DNA of 64,000 nucleotides from Lachancea thermotolerans CBS 6340. Lineage: Eukaryota; Ascomycota; Saccharomycetes; Saccharomycetales; Saccharomycetaceae. Position 1 is the first letter of the stretch. Each line of letters begins with the position of its first letter. This document shows, piece after piece, positions 37,423 through 47,588 of the stretch. Both the position numbers and the translations under genes were made by a program. Under the pieces are notes generated by a model. It had not been told where the DNA came from. It ran no database searches and saw only the letters and a list, made by a program, of their open reading frames with translations. The DNA lies in NCBI RefSeq assembly GCF_000142805.1, contig NC_013082.1, forward strand, positions 124,001 to 188,000, in the 5' to 3' direction.

Positions 37423-39627
37423 ATGAAGCTATCAACTTTCGGACTAAGCGGGCTGATCGGCAATGCGCGATTGCCTATTTTACGGGCTGGCATCGGCCGT
37501 CCGTCACTGCTCCTCCAGGTAAGATCACTGCACAATGGAAAAACATCATTCGAGAGGCAATTGGCAGCAATGCTCCAAAACCGCACCATAATGCGGCAAG
37601 TTAGATGGCAGCATTCTAATGCCAGCAAGCCCTCTACAACTTTAACTTCTGAGGAACAGAATTCGTCAAGTTGGAAAGACATCAAACGACTTTTCCAATT
37701 GGCGCGGCCTGAATCTAAGTCTATGTTCTTCGCGCTTGTGCTTATTATTCTATCCAGTTCTGTGAGCATGCTAGTGCCTGGCGTGATTGGCAAATTAATG
37801 GATGTAGCAAAAGAAGATGGGACCAGCAGCAGCGAAGCTGATGGGAAACGCGGAGACGCCACAGATAAAACAGACGGCTCGACTGCCGCGGATACAGACT
37901 CGGAAAAGCTCATTCTTGGTCTCACACTTCCACAATTTTACGGAGGCCTTTTTTCCCTGTTTGTGGTCGGCGCGGCCGCCAACATGGGCAGAATTGTAAT
38001 ACTGAAGGTCACAGGTGAAAAGCTGGTCGCACGTCTGCGAACCCGGACACTCAAGGCAGCGTTGCAACAAGATGCATCTTTTTTAGATAATAATAAGGTT
38101 GGGGATCTGATTTCAAGGCTATCTTCAGATGCCAGTATCGTGTCAAAATCGTTGACTCAGAACATGTCTGATGGCACGCGTTCACTCATCCAGGGCTTCG
38201 TGGGATTTGGGATGATGAGCTACATATCGTGGAAGCTTACCTGTGTGATGATGCTCCTGGCGCCTCCGCTAGCCGTAATGGCCTTGGTTTATGGTAGAAA
38301 GATTCGAAACCTCTCGCGTACGCTCCAGGCTTCGGTTGGTGGACTGACAAAGGCCGCTGAAGAACAGCTTTCTGCCACTAGGACTATACAGGCTTACGGT
38401 GGAGAAAAGCAGGCGATACGCCACTACGCTAAAGAAGTGCGCCAAGTTTACCAAGTTGGATTGAAGGAGGCGCTCACGTCCGGCGGCTTTTTTGGGCTCA
38501 CGGGCCTTGTAGGTAACAGCGCTGTTTTGGCACTGCTTCTGACGGGTACTTCTATGATTAGCACCGGGGCAATGACCGTGGGCGACCTCTCAAGCTTCAT
38601 GATCTACGCCGTGTACACAGGAAGCTCGCTCTTTGGGATGTCGTCTTTCTACTCCGAGCTTATGAAGGGAGCAGGCGCTGCCGCAAGAGTGTTCGAGCTG
38701 AACGACCGCAAGCCGGCTATTCACCCGACAAAGGGCAGAGACCCTGTTTCTCTTGCTAGAAAGCCCGTGGAGTTTAAAAAGGTGCACTTCGCATATCCAA
38801 CTCGTCGCCAGCACGTGATCTTCGAAGACCTAAGCTTGCGTATCGATCCTGGAGAGCACGTGTGCATCGTGGGACCATCTGGTGGAGGGAAGTCCACAGT
38901 TGCGTCGCTACTCTTGCGCTTTTACGACGTCGATGCAGGGGCCATCTTGATCGGTGGTCAAAATATTGCTGACTTTAACCTGCGCAAGTATCGTCGCTTG
39001 GTTGGCATTGTCCAACAAGAGCCCATGTTGTTTAATGGCACTATTTTGGAAAATATCCTGTACACCGTTCCGCAGCGACTACTAAACGAGGAAGATGGCC
39101 GCGTTGCTAGGGCAATCGGCCAAGCAAATTGTTCTGCGTTCCTCTCAAGTTTCCCAGACGGCCTGCAAACGATGGTGGGACCCCGTGGTACTCAGCTCTC
39201 GGGCGGTCAGAAACAGCGCATCGCACTCGCTCGCGCCTTTTTACTTGACCCCGATCTCCTCATTCTTGATGAAGCGACGAGTGCACTTGACTCCCGCAGC
39301 GAAGAAGTCATCGCCCGTACACTTCACTCCCGTACTACACGCGGAAAAACGACTATTTCCATTGCCCACCGTGTGAGCACCATACAGCATAGTACGCGAG
39401 TCATCGTCCTGGGGAGAAACGGCGGTGTTGTTGAGACCGGGACCTTCGATGAGCTCGCTTCGAACACCGACTCACAGCTTAACAAGCTTTTGCGTAAGGA
39501 AGAAGAACCCGTACAGCCGGGAGAGATTACTAACGCTCCCCATCGGCCTGAGGGCTCCGATCAGCGGCCCGAAGGTCCTTCGGATGGTGCGGCTACGTTC
39601 GAACTCGCGCCCGTTACTAAGGCGTGA
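37423..39627 (+). CDS. MDL1: Mdl1-type mitochondrial ABC half-transporter
   Basis: The 734-residue protein has an Arg/Ser-rich N-terminal presequence (first about 70 residues, few acids), consistent with import to mitochondria. A six-helix ABC transmembrane domain follows (about 100-400). The nucleotide-binding domain has Walker A GPSGGGKST (about 483), the signature LSGGQKQR (about 594), Walker B LLILDEATSALD and an H-loop IAHRVST. Mdl1 (YLR188W) exports peptides produced by mitochondrial proteolysis across the inner membrane. All ATPase motifs are intact. A Ser/Asp/Lys insertion near residues 128-160 is unusual in length. Confidence 0.92.
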   Translation: MKLSTFGLSGLIGNARLPILRAGIGRPSLLLQVRSLHNGKTSFERQLAAMLQNRTIMRQVRWQHSNASKPSTTLTSEEQNSSSWKDIKRLFQLARPESKSMFFALVLIILSSSVSMLVPGVIGKLMDVAKEDGTSSSEADGKRGDATDKTDGSTAADTDSEKLILGLTLPQFYGGLFSLFVVGAAANMGRIVILKVTGEKLVARLRTRTLKAALQQDASFLDNNKVGDLISRLSSDASIVSKSLTQNMSDGTRSLIQGFVGFGMMSYISWKLTCVMMLLAPPLAVMALVYGRKIRNLSRTLQASVGGLTKAAEEQLSATRTIQAYGGEKQAIRHYAKEVRQVYQVGLKEALTSGGFFGLTGLVGNSAVLALLLTGTSMISTGAMTVGDLSSFMIYAVYTGSSLFGMSSFYSELMKGAGAAARVFELNDRKPAIHPTKGRDPVSLARKPVEFKKVHFAYPTRRQHVIFEDLSLRIDPGEHVCIVGPSGGGKSTVASLLLRFYDVDAGAILIGGQNIADFNLRKYRRLVGIVQQEPMLFNGTILENILYTVPQRLLNEEDGRVARAIGQANCSAFLSSFPDGLQTMVGPRGTQLSGGQKQRIALARAFLLDPDLLILDEATSALDSRSEEVIARTLHSRTTRGKTTISIAHRVSTIQHSTRVIVLGRNGGVVETGTFDELASNTDSQLNKLLRKEEEPVQPGEITNAPHRPEGSDQRPEGPSDGAATFELAPVTKA

Positions 39628-40009
39628 TAATCTGCTAATATCCACGTGACCTGGTGCTTCACTTATTACTATCAGTCCGATGTGTCAGCCACAATTGTGG
39701 GAGGACAATAAGCACGGGGTGAGACCGCTATGGAGTTATAAATTATGGGCGAACTAAGGAACAGACTTCGAGAGCTTGAGCACAAGGACCTAAAGAGCTT
39801 TGGAAAACTGTGCGCACAGCCATAAACAGATACTTGAACTTCAAAGGTTCGTTCATTTTGTTTAAGGAGTCATTTCGAGGATACAATTTTGCTGGCAAAT
39901 TCTCTGCACAGGTGTGGAGCTTAGGTGCTAGAGATCGAAACCAAAGAACAATATCGTTTTTCCAGTCGGGTGCAGGATACCTTCCAAGTGAACTTATAGT
40001 GAACTAAAC
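39628..40009. promoter_or_regulatory. MET2 promoter with Cbf1 and Met31/32-like sites
   Basis: The 382 bp between MDL1 and MET2 carries CACGTG at 39643-39648 and a palindrome GCCACAATTGTGGG at 39688-39701 that holds two opposed TGTGG half-sites. Cbf1 and Met31/Met32 bind such sites in methionine genes. No gene is present in the gap. Confidence 0.65.
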
Positions 40010-41473
40010 ATGATAGAATATCCTGTTAGGGAATCGAGCCTGAAAGGTGTGGACCCGGAATCGTTGGAAGCCACAAACCCATATGTCAAACTGGTCAAAA
40101 ACCAGCGCATCGTCGAGGTTCCGGAACTCGAGCTGGAGTCGGGAGTTGTCCTCAAGAACTTTCCTATTGCATACAAGACGTGGGGAGAACTGAATGAAAG
40201 AGGAGACAACGTGATTGTCGTATGTCATGCTCTGACGGGCTCCTCCGACGTTTCGGACTGGTGGGGCCCGCTGCTGGGCCCTGACCTGGCATTTGACATT
40301 TCGCGGTTCCTCGTTGTTTGTTTGAACTCCATGGGGTCACCATATGGATCATTCTCTCCTATGAACATCAACGCTCAAACCGGCGAGCCATATGGACCTG
40401 AGTTTCCGCTTTGCACAGTACGTGATGACGTGCGCGCCCACAGAATTGTACTTGACTCCCTGGGCGTGAATTCTATTGCATGTGTCGTTGGCGGTTCTAT
40501 GGGCGGCATGCTTGCCCTCGAATGGTCTGTCACGTTTGGAAAGGCTTATGTGAAGAATATGGTGGCCCTCGCCACCAGCGCGCGGCATTCCGCGTGGTGC
40601 ATATCCTGGTCTGAAGCACAACGGCAATCAATCTATTCTGATCCAAATTACCTGGATGGATACTACTCGCATGAAAACCCACCAGTGGTCGGGCTCGCTG
40701 CAGCCCGTATGTCTGCATTGCTAACTTACCGTTCGAGGAATAGTTTCGAGAATAAGTTCTCGAGACGTTCGCCGTCTGTGGCTCAGCAGGAAAAATCCAA
40801 CAAGCAATCGGTAAAGCTGAAGCCTTCTAATCTGCAGGAACACAATTTGTCCATTCACAACGACGGTCACCGCCGGTCGATCGCTCAGGAGCGCAAAAGC
40901 AGTGTCTCGAGTGATACATCATCCAATGATTCTTTGAGATCAGTGTCATCCTCCACATCTACCTCCTCAGTTGTAACTCTGTCCAAGAACTCGCGGGCCA
41001 TCAAACCGGCCCAGACGTACTTCTCAGCGCAGAGCTACTTGCGCTACCAAGGTAAAAAGTTTATCGACAGGTTCGACGCAAATTGCTACATTTCCATCAC
41101 TAGAAAACTTGATACGCATGACCTAGCACGGGAGCGCTTCGAGTATGAGGAAGACCTTGATCGGGTGCTAAATTCGATCGAGCAGCCTTCCTTAGTAATA
41201 GGTATCAAGTCTGACGGTCTCTTCACATACTCCGAGCAAGAATATCTGGCTGCCAATATTCCAAATTCGAGGCTGGAGAAGATTGACTCACCAGAGGGAC
41301 ACGATGCTTTTCTACTGGAGTTCAAACTTATCAACGAACTCATTATCAACTTTCTTAAAGAAAACGCTAAGGAGATCACAGAATCTCCTCCTCGTCTTTG
41401 GCAAGACTTGGGTGAGCGCGAAATTGTAAAAAACTCTCTATTCGGAGAAGCTGAGGAGGTTACCAACTGGTAA
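40010..41473 (+). CDS. MET2: homoserine O-acetyltransferase
   Basis: The 487-residue protein equals S. cerevisiae Met2 (486). It is an alpha/beta hydrolase-fold acyltransferase. ALTGSSDVSDWWGPLLG, the nucleophile elbow GGSMGGML (serine at about residue 164), and the terminal SPEGHDAFLLE with the catalytic histidine are all present. It acetylates homoserine with acetyl-CoA, the first committed step toward homocysteine and methionine. A Ser-rich insert (about 255-335) is also found in yeast homologues. MET2 lies two genes from CAF120 as YNL277W does in S. cerevisiae. Upstream sites fit sulfur regulation. Confidence 0.96.
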   Translation: MIEYPVRESSLKGVDPESLEATNPYVKLVKNQRIVEVPELELESGVVLKNFPIAYKTWGELNERGDNVIVVCHALTGSSDVSDWWGPLLGPDLAFDISRFLVVCLNSMGSPYGSFSPMNINAQTGEPYGPEFPLCTVRDDVRAHRIVLDSLGVNSIACVVGGSMGGMLALEWSVTFGKAYVKNMVALATSARHSAWCISWSEAQRQSIYSDPNYLDGYYSHENPPVVGLAAARMSALLTYRSRNSFENKFSRRSPSVAQQEKSNKQSVKLKPSNLQEHNLSIHNDGHRRSIAQERKSSVSSDTSSNDSLRSVSSSTSTSSVVTLSKNSRAIKPAQTYFSAQSYLRYQGKKFIDRFDANCYISITRKLDTHDLARERFEYEEDLDRVLNSIEQPSLVIGIKSDGLFTYSEQEYLAANIPNSRLEKIDSPEGHDAFLLEFKLINELIINFLKENAKEITESPPRLWQDLGEREIVKNSLFGEAEEVTNW

Positions 41474-41600
41474 GCATCTTCTTGTGGCCAGGCACGCATC
41501 AATCCTGTCAAGGGTTAACTAATGATTTTAATAAATCACTCTTTAGACACTATACTATTTGTTTAAGATGTTCAGCAACTAATCACACTCATTCGTCCTA

Positions 41601-44600
41601 TCAAACTAAAAACCAGGTGTTTTCCTCGGGTGATGAAGGGTCTTTAGCATCACTCTGAGTGCCCTTGGCTTTAGCTACCACTAAGCTCCGCGCGTACGCT
41701 AATTCGGCATAAATGCAACTTATAGCCACACTTACGCCATCTTCCTTTGAGATTTCTTGCTGTATCTGCTTTGCTTTATTGATGATGCGAGAGTTAGTGG
41801 TAACTTCCTTTAAGGCTCTCGACAGGCTTTTGCTGTTAAGTTTCTTAAGGCTTATTCCAGCGCCAATGTCCTCTATACGGCCTGCGAAAAAAAACTGGTC
41901 ACCAAAAAACGGCTTGATAACAGTGGGAAGTCCAGCCCTCAAGGTTGCCCCTGTTGTACCGGAGCCACCGTGATGCACTGCTGCATCAACCTTAGGGAAA
42001 AGCCAATCATGAGGAACTGATCCACTATTGTAGATACAATCGGGGAACACCTCTTGTTCTGCATTTTTTTTGATATCGTTGTCAAGCCGGTCTGACCATC
42101 CCTTATTCAAAATACAAAAAACATCAGCGTCAAGAATAGCATCAACGACAGCTCTAGTCATCTCCTTCGGATCATTAATGACAATCGAGCCAAAACCGAT
42201 ATAGACCAGCTTTTTGTTTGATGCTCTCGCTTTTTCGATAAACTTAACTAGCTCAACAGGAGGATCGTAGTCATCTTTGCTATCTAGAAACCAGTAGCCG
42301 GTAACTTTGACCCATTCACTGAAGTCAACGGAAGGTGGAAAAATAGAAGGCGATATATTGTAGAGAAATGGTACCTTGTTTTGCTGCATCATATATAGAT
42401 TGGTCTTCTCCAACCCAAGTTTCTCTACCCTCCATTTGTTGACCTGCCCACCAATGCCTTTCCAAAGAATGTTTTCGAACAACACATGTGTGAAGTAGTT
42501 GTAATTCCCACCTCTTTTTTGATCAGGAACTATAAATGCATGAGGGTATGACCTAGTCCGGGTCCAAGGCATAGTAAAGGCCCTGAAGTACGGAATTTTC
42601 AAAGCCTCTGCAATGTGAATGCCTGCCATAGCAGACGGTGATTCAATCAAAATATCAAGTCCTTGACAGGCAGACCATGATGTGTCTAAAAGGTCTTTGA
42701 TCCAGCCTCTGAACTGTGAAGAAGCGTCTCTTAACAGCCCTACGTTCATAGAGCCGTGCTGCACCATCAATGACATTAGTGCAGCGGGATTTCCAGCAAT
42801 CTCGATAAAGCCTAAGCCATATGACTCGATCCATTCCCCAAACTCTGCGTGAGTAATAATCGTTACATGATGTCCCTCACGAACTAACCCTTTTCCAAGC
42901 GCAATGTAAGGTTGAACATCACCGCGCGAACCAATGGTGAGTAAACCAAATTTGTATGATTTTTTTGGCGTTATGCTTGTCTTGAAATAAGGGTTTTCTT
43001 CGATCATCATTGGCAGATCATAGCCTTCAGCATTGATTTTGTCCTCTAGCATTCTCAATTTGGCAGCCTCTGTCAATTGCTTATTGCGTCCGCTCGAACT
43101 TTCTGTATTACCGTTTTTAACATTTGTCTTAGCCGCAGACACACCATCTAATCGCGGCTTAACAGCATCTAGCAATTTTAGCATTGCAAATTCAGCGTCA
43201 TCTCTAGAGCTTTGAAGACTGAATTCGAAGAATAGCTCTTCGTGACCATGTATCACTAAAACGAGCCCAAAGTAGCCAAATCGAAATCCGCGCTCTTTAT
43301 AACAGTTCTCCACATCTTTTATGGGCAGGATCATCTTGGTTTTCGTCCCAGGTATCAGAGACCGAAAACAAACTACAGAGGCACCAAGGTAGAGCTTTCC
43401 ATAAACAGGGATGTTTTTGTTGAGGTAGGTGTAATAGGCAGCATGTAAAGATTCCGTGCCATCAAGCGAGAAGTGTGATCTGAACCTCTTGGCTGCAATA
43501 GATTGCTCTTTGGGAGTCGTTAAATAGGGATCATCACCGGGGAACATATCGGGACCCTCTGTCTCGTAATGCACAGGATGAGCGTTCCACATGTTTCCCA
43601 TGTTTTTAATGGGTTTCGGAGTCCAGCTTGCCAACCTAAAATTACGCCCTTTTCCTTCGTCTGCGGGATCGGGAACGCTCTCATTTGCTGCGGTTTCTTT
43701 TGGGACCACTTCTTGGTCCTCGTTTGATGGCTCAACTTCTATATCAGCTGGATGCTTAACTGACACATGCTCTTCGACATTTCCAGTCGGCAGCTTTCTA
43801 GAAAACCCATCTGTCACTGCCCTTAGCCTGCCTTTGCCTGTATGTGAGGATTTGGTAGAAAAAGGTATCGAAATACTCATTGATAAAGAGTGTCCGGGAG
43901 ATCGAGACATTGGGGATAGCACCCGCTTGAAAAGCTTTTTGGAGGTGGACCTTGAGCGGCCTCGTCTTTCTGGATGAGAGCCCTTCTGGGTGTCTTCATC
44001 TACAAGAGGTGATTCCCCTGTTTCGTTTGCAATGGTAGTACTTCCAAGCTCCTCAGGCGAAACTCTATCAAGCTCTAAGAGTAGCGTGTTGATGGTCTCC
44101 TTCAGCTTTAAGTCCTTTTTGTTCAAGAACATGAAAAAGTAATCATCCACTGCGAAAGATTGAGAGCTTTCAAGGACTCTTATCCTTAGCGTCACTGATT
44201 GTGCAACCACCAGTTGTTCATCCATGTCAATGATATTTGCTAGAGGGATCTTTACAGACATAGAGTCATTCTCAGAATTTTGTGTCGCAAAGACTTGTTT
44301 TTTCAGTGCGCTACACCACGAGCGGGCTGCATAATTAGAATCTGCTCTGAACTTGAAGGTTTTGCCCTCGGTGAATATCCTGAAATCCCCGGTAGCTTCA
44401 CCATTGTGCTTTGAAAGCTCCACCTTCGTAGCATACCTTAAATCAATTGTCAGGATAGGGAAGTATAAATCCTTTGGAGAGTTATAGAATGAGAGCGTGT
44501 GATCCTTGAGTACCGCCCAGTGGCGAGTCCATCTACCCCGCAAGCGACCAGATACAGTTGACAGGTTGCCTGACATCTTAGTTGCGCCCGTGCTTTTCGG

Positions 44601-45410
44601 CAGGAAGGCAAAAAATAACAAGTGCCTGGTGGTCAGCACCGTGTGACCCTGGATGAGGAGGTCTTTGAGAAGCCAACATGGGCAGGTTAAAACAAATTGG
44701 TCTTCGTCTTCATTTAGACCGAATTTCGAAATAAGCTTTCGATAGATTTTGGACTGCCGCGAGTTCGAGCTTGATGTCATTATCGACTGTAGATCGGAGT
44801 TCGGTACAACTGAGATTTCGAAAAGTGTGTCCTTCTTGGATATTTGCGAGGGTGTTTCTGAGATCGGGTTGCTATCGTTGGCCTCGGAATTTTCATCTGC
44901 GCCAACAGTGACATCCGAGGGGCTGCTAGATGCGGGGCCTTCAACTTCGTCATCTTTGTTAACCTCTGGTGTTCCAGGATTCTTAGAAGGTTCAGAGCGT
45001 TCAAAGGCCTCAGATCTGTCAGTGGGTCCGGAGTCATCGGAAGCATCTGATTCTTCGCCCTCGCAAATACTTTCTGCCTGCTCTATGTCTCCCATTCCCG
45101 CATAAACACTCGCCGTGGTTAGAAGACCAACTATGCTTTTCGCCATGCCACAAGGGATGGCCAAGTCATGCTCCTGATCCTTGTCCTCTCCGCCATGAGG
45201 GCCTGAGCTGTCCTCATCACTAAAAACTGGATTACTGCTTCCACCATCTGAGCTGTTACGATTTGAGCTGGCGAAAGAAGTAAAAGACTGGTACATCCGG
45301 CCCACCGGAGGCATGGACCGCCTCCACCTGCGCTTGGGAGACTCTACGACCGTTGCCGGCCGTTGTTCTACTTCGCTTATTTCATCGGTATCTGGTTTCT
45401 CGCCGGGCAT
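41601..45410 (-). CDS. ATG26: UDP-glucose:sterol 3-beta-glucosyltransferase
   Basis: From the ATG at 45410 the product is 1269 residues (1198 in S. cerevisiae). Order: acidic Ser-rich head, first GRAM domain (about 200-275), PH domain (about 278-377), second GRAM (about 638-720), and a C-terminal GT1 glycosyltransferase (about 813-1235). Motifs include TIGSRGDVQPYIALGKGL, FGSIVINDPKEM and the UDP-sugar-binding VDAAVHHGGSGTTGATLRAG. It makes ergosterol glucoside at membranes. The homologue in Komagataella is needed for pexophagy, but this is not general. Five in-frame codons upstream begin with TTG and are not used. Convergent with MET2 (127 bp apart). Corresponds to YLR189C. Confidence 0.94.
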   Translation of the reverse strand: MPGEKPDTDEISEVEQRPATVVESPKRRWRRSMPPVGRMYQSFTSFASSNRNSSDGGSSNPVFSDEDSSGPHGGEDKDQEHDLAIPCGMAKSIVGLLTTASVYAGMGDIEQAESICEGEESDASDDSGPTDRSEAFERSEPSKNPGTPEVNKDDEVEGPASSSPSDVTVGADENSEANDSNPISETPSQISKKDTLFEISVVPNSDLQSIMTSSSNSRQSKIYRKLISKFGLNEDEDQFVLTCPCWLLKDLLIQGHTVLTTRHLLFFAFLPKSTGATKMSGNLSTVSGRLRGRWTRHWAVLKDHTLSFYNSPKDLYFPILTIDLRYATKVELSKHNGEATGDFRIFTEGKTFKFRADSNYAARSWCSALKKQVFATQNSENDSMSVKIPLANIIDMDEQLVVAQSVTLRIRVLESSQSFAVDDYFFMFLNKKDLKLKETINTLLLELDRVSPEELGSTTIANETGESPLVDEDTQKGSHPERRGRSRSTSKKLFKRVLSPMSRSPGHSLSMSISIPFSTKSSHTGKGRLRAVTDGFSRKLPTGNVEEHVSVKHPADIEVEPSNEDQEVVPKETAANESVPDPADEGKGRNFRLASWTPKPIKNMGNMWNAHPVHYETEGPDMFPGDDPYLTTPKEQSIAAKRFRSHFSLDGTESLHAAYYTYLNKNIPVYGKLYLGASVVCFRSLIPGTKTKMILPIKDVENCYKERGFRFGYFGLVLVIHGHEELFFEFSLQSSRDDAEFAMLKLLDAVKPRLDGVSAAKTNVKNGNTESSSGRNKQLTEAAKLRMLEDKINAEGYDLPMMIEENPYFKTSITPKKSYKFGLLTIGSRGDVQPYIALGKGLVREGHHVTIITHAEFGEWIESYGLGFIEIAGNPAALMSLMVQHGSMNVGLLRDASSQFRGWIKDLLDTSWSACQGLDILIESPSAMAGIHIAEALKIPYFRAFTMPWTRTRSYPHAFIVPDQKRGGNYNYFTHVLFENILWKGIGGQVNKWRVEKLGLEKTNLYMMQQNKVPFLYNISPSIFPPSVDFSEWVKVTGYWFLDSKDDYDPPVELVKFIEKARASNKKLVYIGFGSIVINDPKEMTRAVVDAILDADVFCILNKGWSDRLDNDIKKNAEQEVFPDCIYNSGSVPHDWLFPKVDAAVHHGGSGTTGATLRAGLPTVIKPFFGDQFFFAGRIEDIGAGISLKKLNSKSLSRALKEVTTNSRIINKAKQIQQEISKEDGVSVAISCIYAELAYARSLVVAKAKGTQSDAKDPSSPEENTWFLV

Positions 45411-46046
45411 TTGTCCAGCTAACAATCGCTACTGGTTTCATTCACTACCTCTCTTGCTTTAAAGAGTCCGGAAGGCTGACTACCCCTTCCGTGATGCCGA
45501 TGTCTTCCACAAAGAATAGACCCTTCTTCGTTAAGAGCGATGATTCAAATATCCGATATATATCTCACCTGAAGTCTCAGAGCTGTTGATCTGTCCTCTG
45601 CGAGCTCCTCGAATAGCCGGCAGTACCTTTTCGTTCGTTCAGACGATCCTCCTGCCTTATAAAAGAGCTTTCAAACATTCTGAAGCCTTGGCATAGTTCA
45701 GAATTAAAAAAATCGCATAAAAGTTGAAACTAGCCCGGGTTCTGGATCTAAGCAAGCTATACTTGTGCTGGCACTTTCATTTTCGATGCTGTGGTGTTTT
45801 TTGATAGAGAATGAGTTTTATTTTTGTTCTCGGACTTTTAGACATTTTATTATTTAAGACACAGGTATTTACATTAGAAACTATAACTTCAAGAAAGTAG
45901 AGCTTAAATTGAAATTATTTAGGTGACGCAAACAGCGGCTGGAAAACATACACAGCGTTTAACACATTAATTATTAAAGCTACTAATTTTCTTGACTGAA
46001 CTATAAAGCGACAGGAGGCAGTAGCTCGCCAGCTTCTGAGGCCTGC
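45411..46046. other. ATG26-ISC1 intergenic region
   Basis: This 636 bp region combines the ATG26 promoter with the ISC1 3' end. The second half (45700-46010) is strongly AT-rich with several T runs. I see no gene, and any origin or terminator role is untested. Confidence 0.55.
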
Positions 46047-47369
46047 TCAGACCTTGCCATCCAACGCTCTATGAGCGTTGAGCTTCGCGTCTCGCACTTC
46101 TGTCGAAACTTCTTCTAGTGCCCTTAGCTCACTTCTACCAAACAAAAACGAGATCAGGCCGTCGATAAGGCCGGAGGCTGTAGTCACGGTAAGGAAGAAA
46201 GCCCAGAACACAGATGACCAGCCGGCGCGGTTGGAAGTAAACGTGATTACGACGTGGACTACTACAATGCAAAACACTGCTATCCAGAAATGCGCGCTTC
46301 TCCAGAGTTTTTGCCAGCGGGACACGCGCTTGTAGTTCTCGATGACTTGAAGCATTTCGTCGTATATGTTCATCTTTTCAAGTATTCTCTCCCGAGTCTC
46401 CTTAGAGCCCCCAGCAGCAGCGGCATTCCTGGGCAGAAGGCGCAGTTTGCAGTTGTAAGCGAAGTGGTCAGAAAAACTCCCGATCTCTGGAATGCGCTCG
46501 GTAAACCGAACGCACGCCTCGAGTGTTTGTAGCCTCGAAGGATCAACCAGCGCGTAGTCAAGCCTGCAAGCCTCGTCCGGACGGCGCATCGAGCGCCATG
46601 TATTCAGAATGGAGTCACAAGTGGTTCCGCCTTGCTTTATCTGAAGCAATGGGTCAAGCTTCGAGATGCGAACCAGGTCCTGCTTTCCATGCAGTTGCTC
46701 CCATGAATCTACGAACCCCGTTTCCTTGGTTAGAAACTTATGAGGCAGTGTGCCAGGTTTGGAATTAAGGTCTCCAACAATCACCACAGCATAGCCGGCC
46801 TTTTTGTATAAGTTTGCCATCTGGCTCATGTCCCATGCTTGGCATGAACGGTGGCAGTAATAAGCCGCATCACCAGATTGCGCGTAGGGTGCATGCATAT
46901 GGCTATTCAATATAGCCAGCGCATTACTAGAACTAGATGTGGGCTTAAGCAAGGTGACAGACACGGATTTCCCAACATACCAGTCTCCGCGGAAAAACGC
47001 GCTGGGGCGCCCATTGATGGGAAAACGGTATAGGAACGTAGACTCAATTGGTATTTTCGATAGTATAGCAAGCCCTGGTCCTGCGATGATGCCTGAGTAG
47101 AAAATTCGGCGGTAGGGGTACCGGTGGCGGCAGGTCTCCTCTATGTATTCCCAGTCCGATTTGCACCATATTTCTTGAAGTGCCACAACATCGTAATCAT
47201 CAGAGCCTGAATCTTCCTCCAGACCGTGGAGCGGTAGGGCCATGGATCTCCCGGCTAGTTTGTTTGCAATTTCCCGCAGTCGTTCCTTTCTAAACTTTGA
47301 GACATACTTCAGCCCCCAGGTATTAAGTGTTAAAAACTTTATATCAGCACCTGCGTCCACGTCACTCAT
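46047..47369 (-). CDS. ISC1: inositol phosphosphingolipid phospholipase C
   Basis: The 440-residue protein is a neutral-sphingomyelinase-type Mg-dependent hydrolase of the exonuclease/endonuclease/phosphatase fold. LNTWGLK (15-21), ALQEIW with metal ligand E66, VVIVGDLNSKPG (about 195) and SDHFAYNC (about 304) carry the catalytic residues. Two membrane helices at about 355-415 anchor it, as in Isc1 of S. cerevisiae (477). It cleaves complex sphingolipids to ceramide at the ER and mitochondria. Divergent with SPC25, the same pairing as YER019W-YER018C. Confidence 0.95.
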   Translation of the reverse strand: MSDVDAGADIKFLTLNTWGLKYVSKFRKERLREIANKLAGRSMALPLHGLEEDSGSDDYDVVALQEIWCKSDWEYIEETCRHRYPYRRIFYSGIIAGPGLAILSKIPIESTFLYRFPINGRPSAFFRGDWYVGKSVSVTLLKPTSSSSNALAILNSHMHAPYAQSGDAAYYCHRSCQAWDMSQMANLYKKAGYAVVIVGDLNSKPGTLPHKFLTKETGFVDSWEQLHGKQDLVRISKLDPLLQIKQGGTTCDSILNTWRSMRRPDEACRLDYALVDPSRLQTLEACVRFTERIPEIGSFSDHFAYNCKLRLLPRNAAAAGGSKETRERILEKMNIYDEMLQVIENYKRVSRWQKLWRSAHFWIAVFCIVVVHVVITFTSNRAGWSSVFWAFFLTVTTASGLIDGLISFLFGRSELRALEEVSTEVRDAKLNAHRALDGKV

Positions 47370-47588
47370 TTAAAATTCTCGAAAAAGGCCAGTAGAATAT
47401 CTATCAAACGGTCAAGGTCGGGAAGAGAAGCTTCTGCGACTGACTTTTTAAAGTTGGAAGACCTTTCTTAAATACGTGTACGAGCTGATATTTTTTAGGT
47501 TCATTACAAAAGTGACGCTCGAAATATGTAAACACAGACAACCGCTCAAGGAACTGCAGAATCTGCTCAGGAACACGCCCAGCGCATA

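Noticed and set aside
45411-45425. Upstream start for ATG26
   Set aside because: The first codon is TTG; the first ATG is at 45410.
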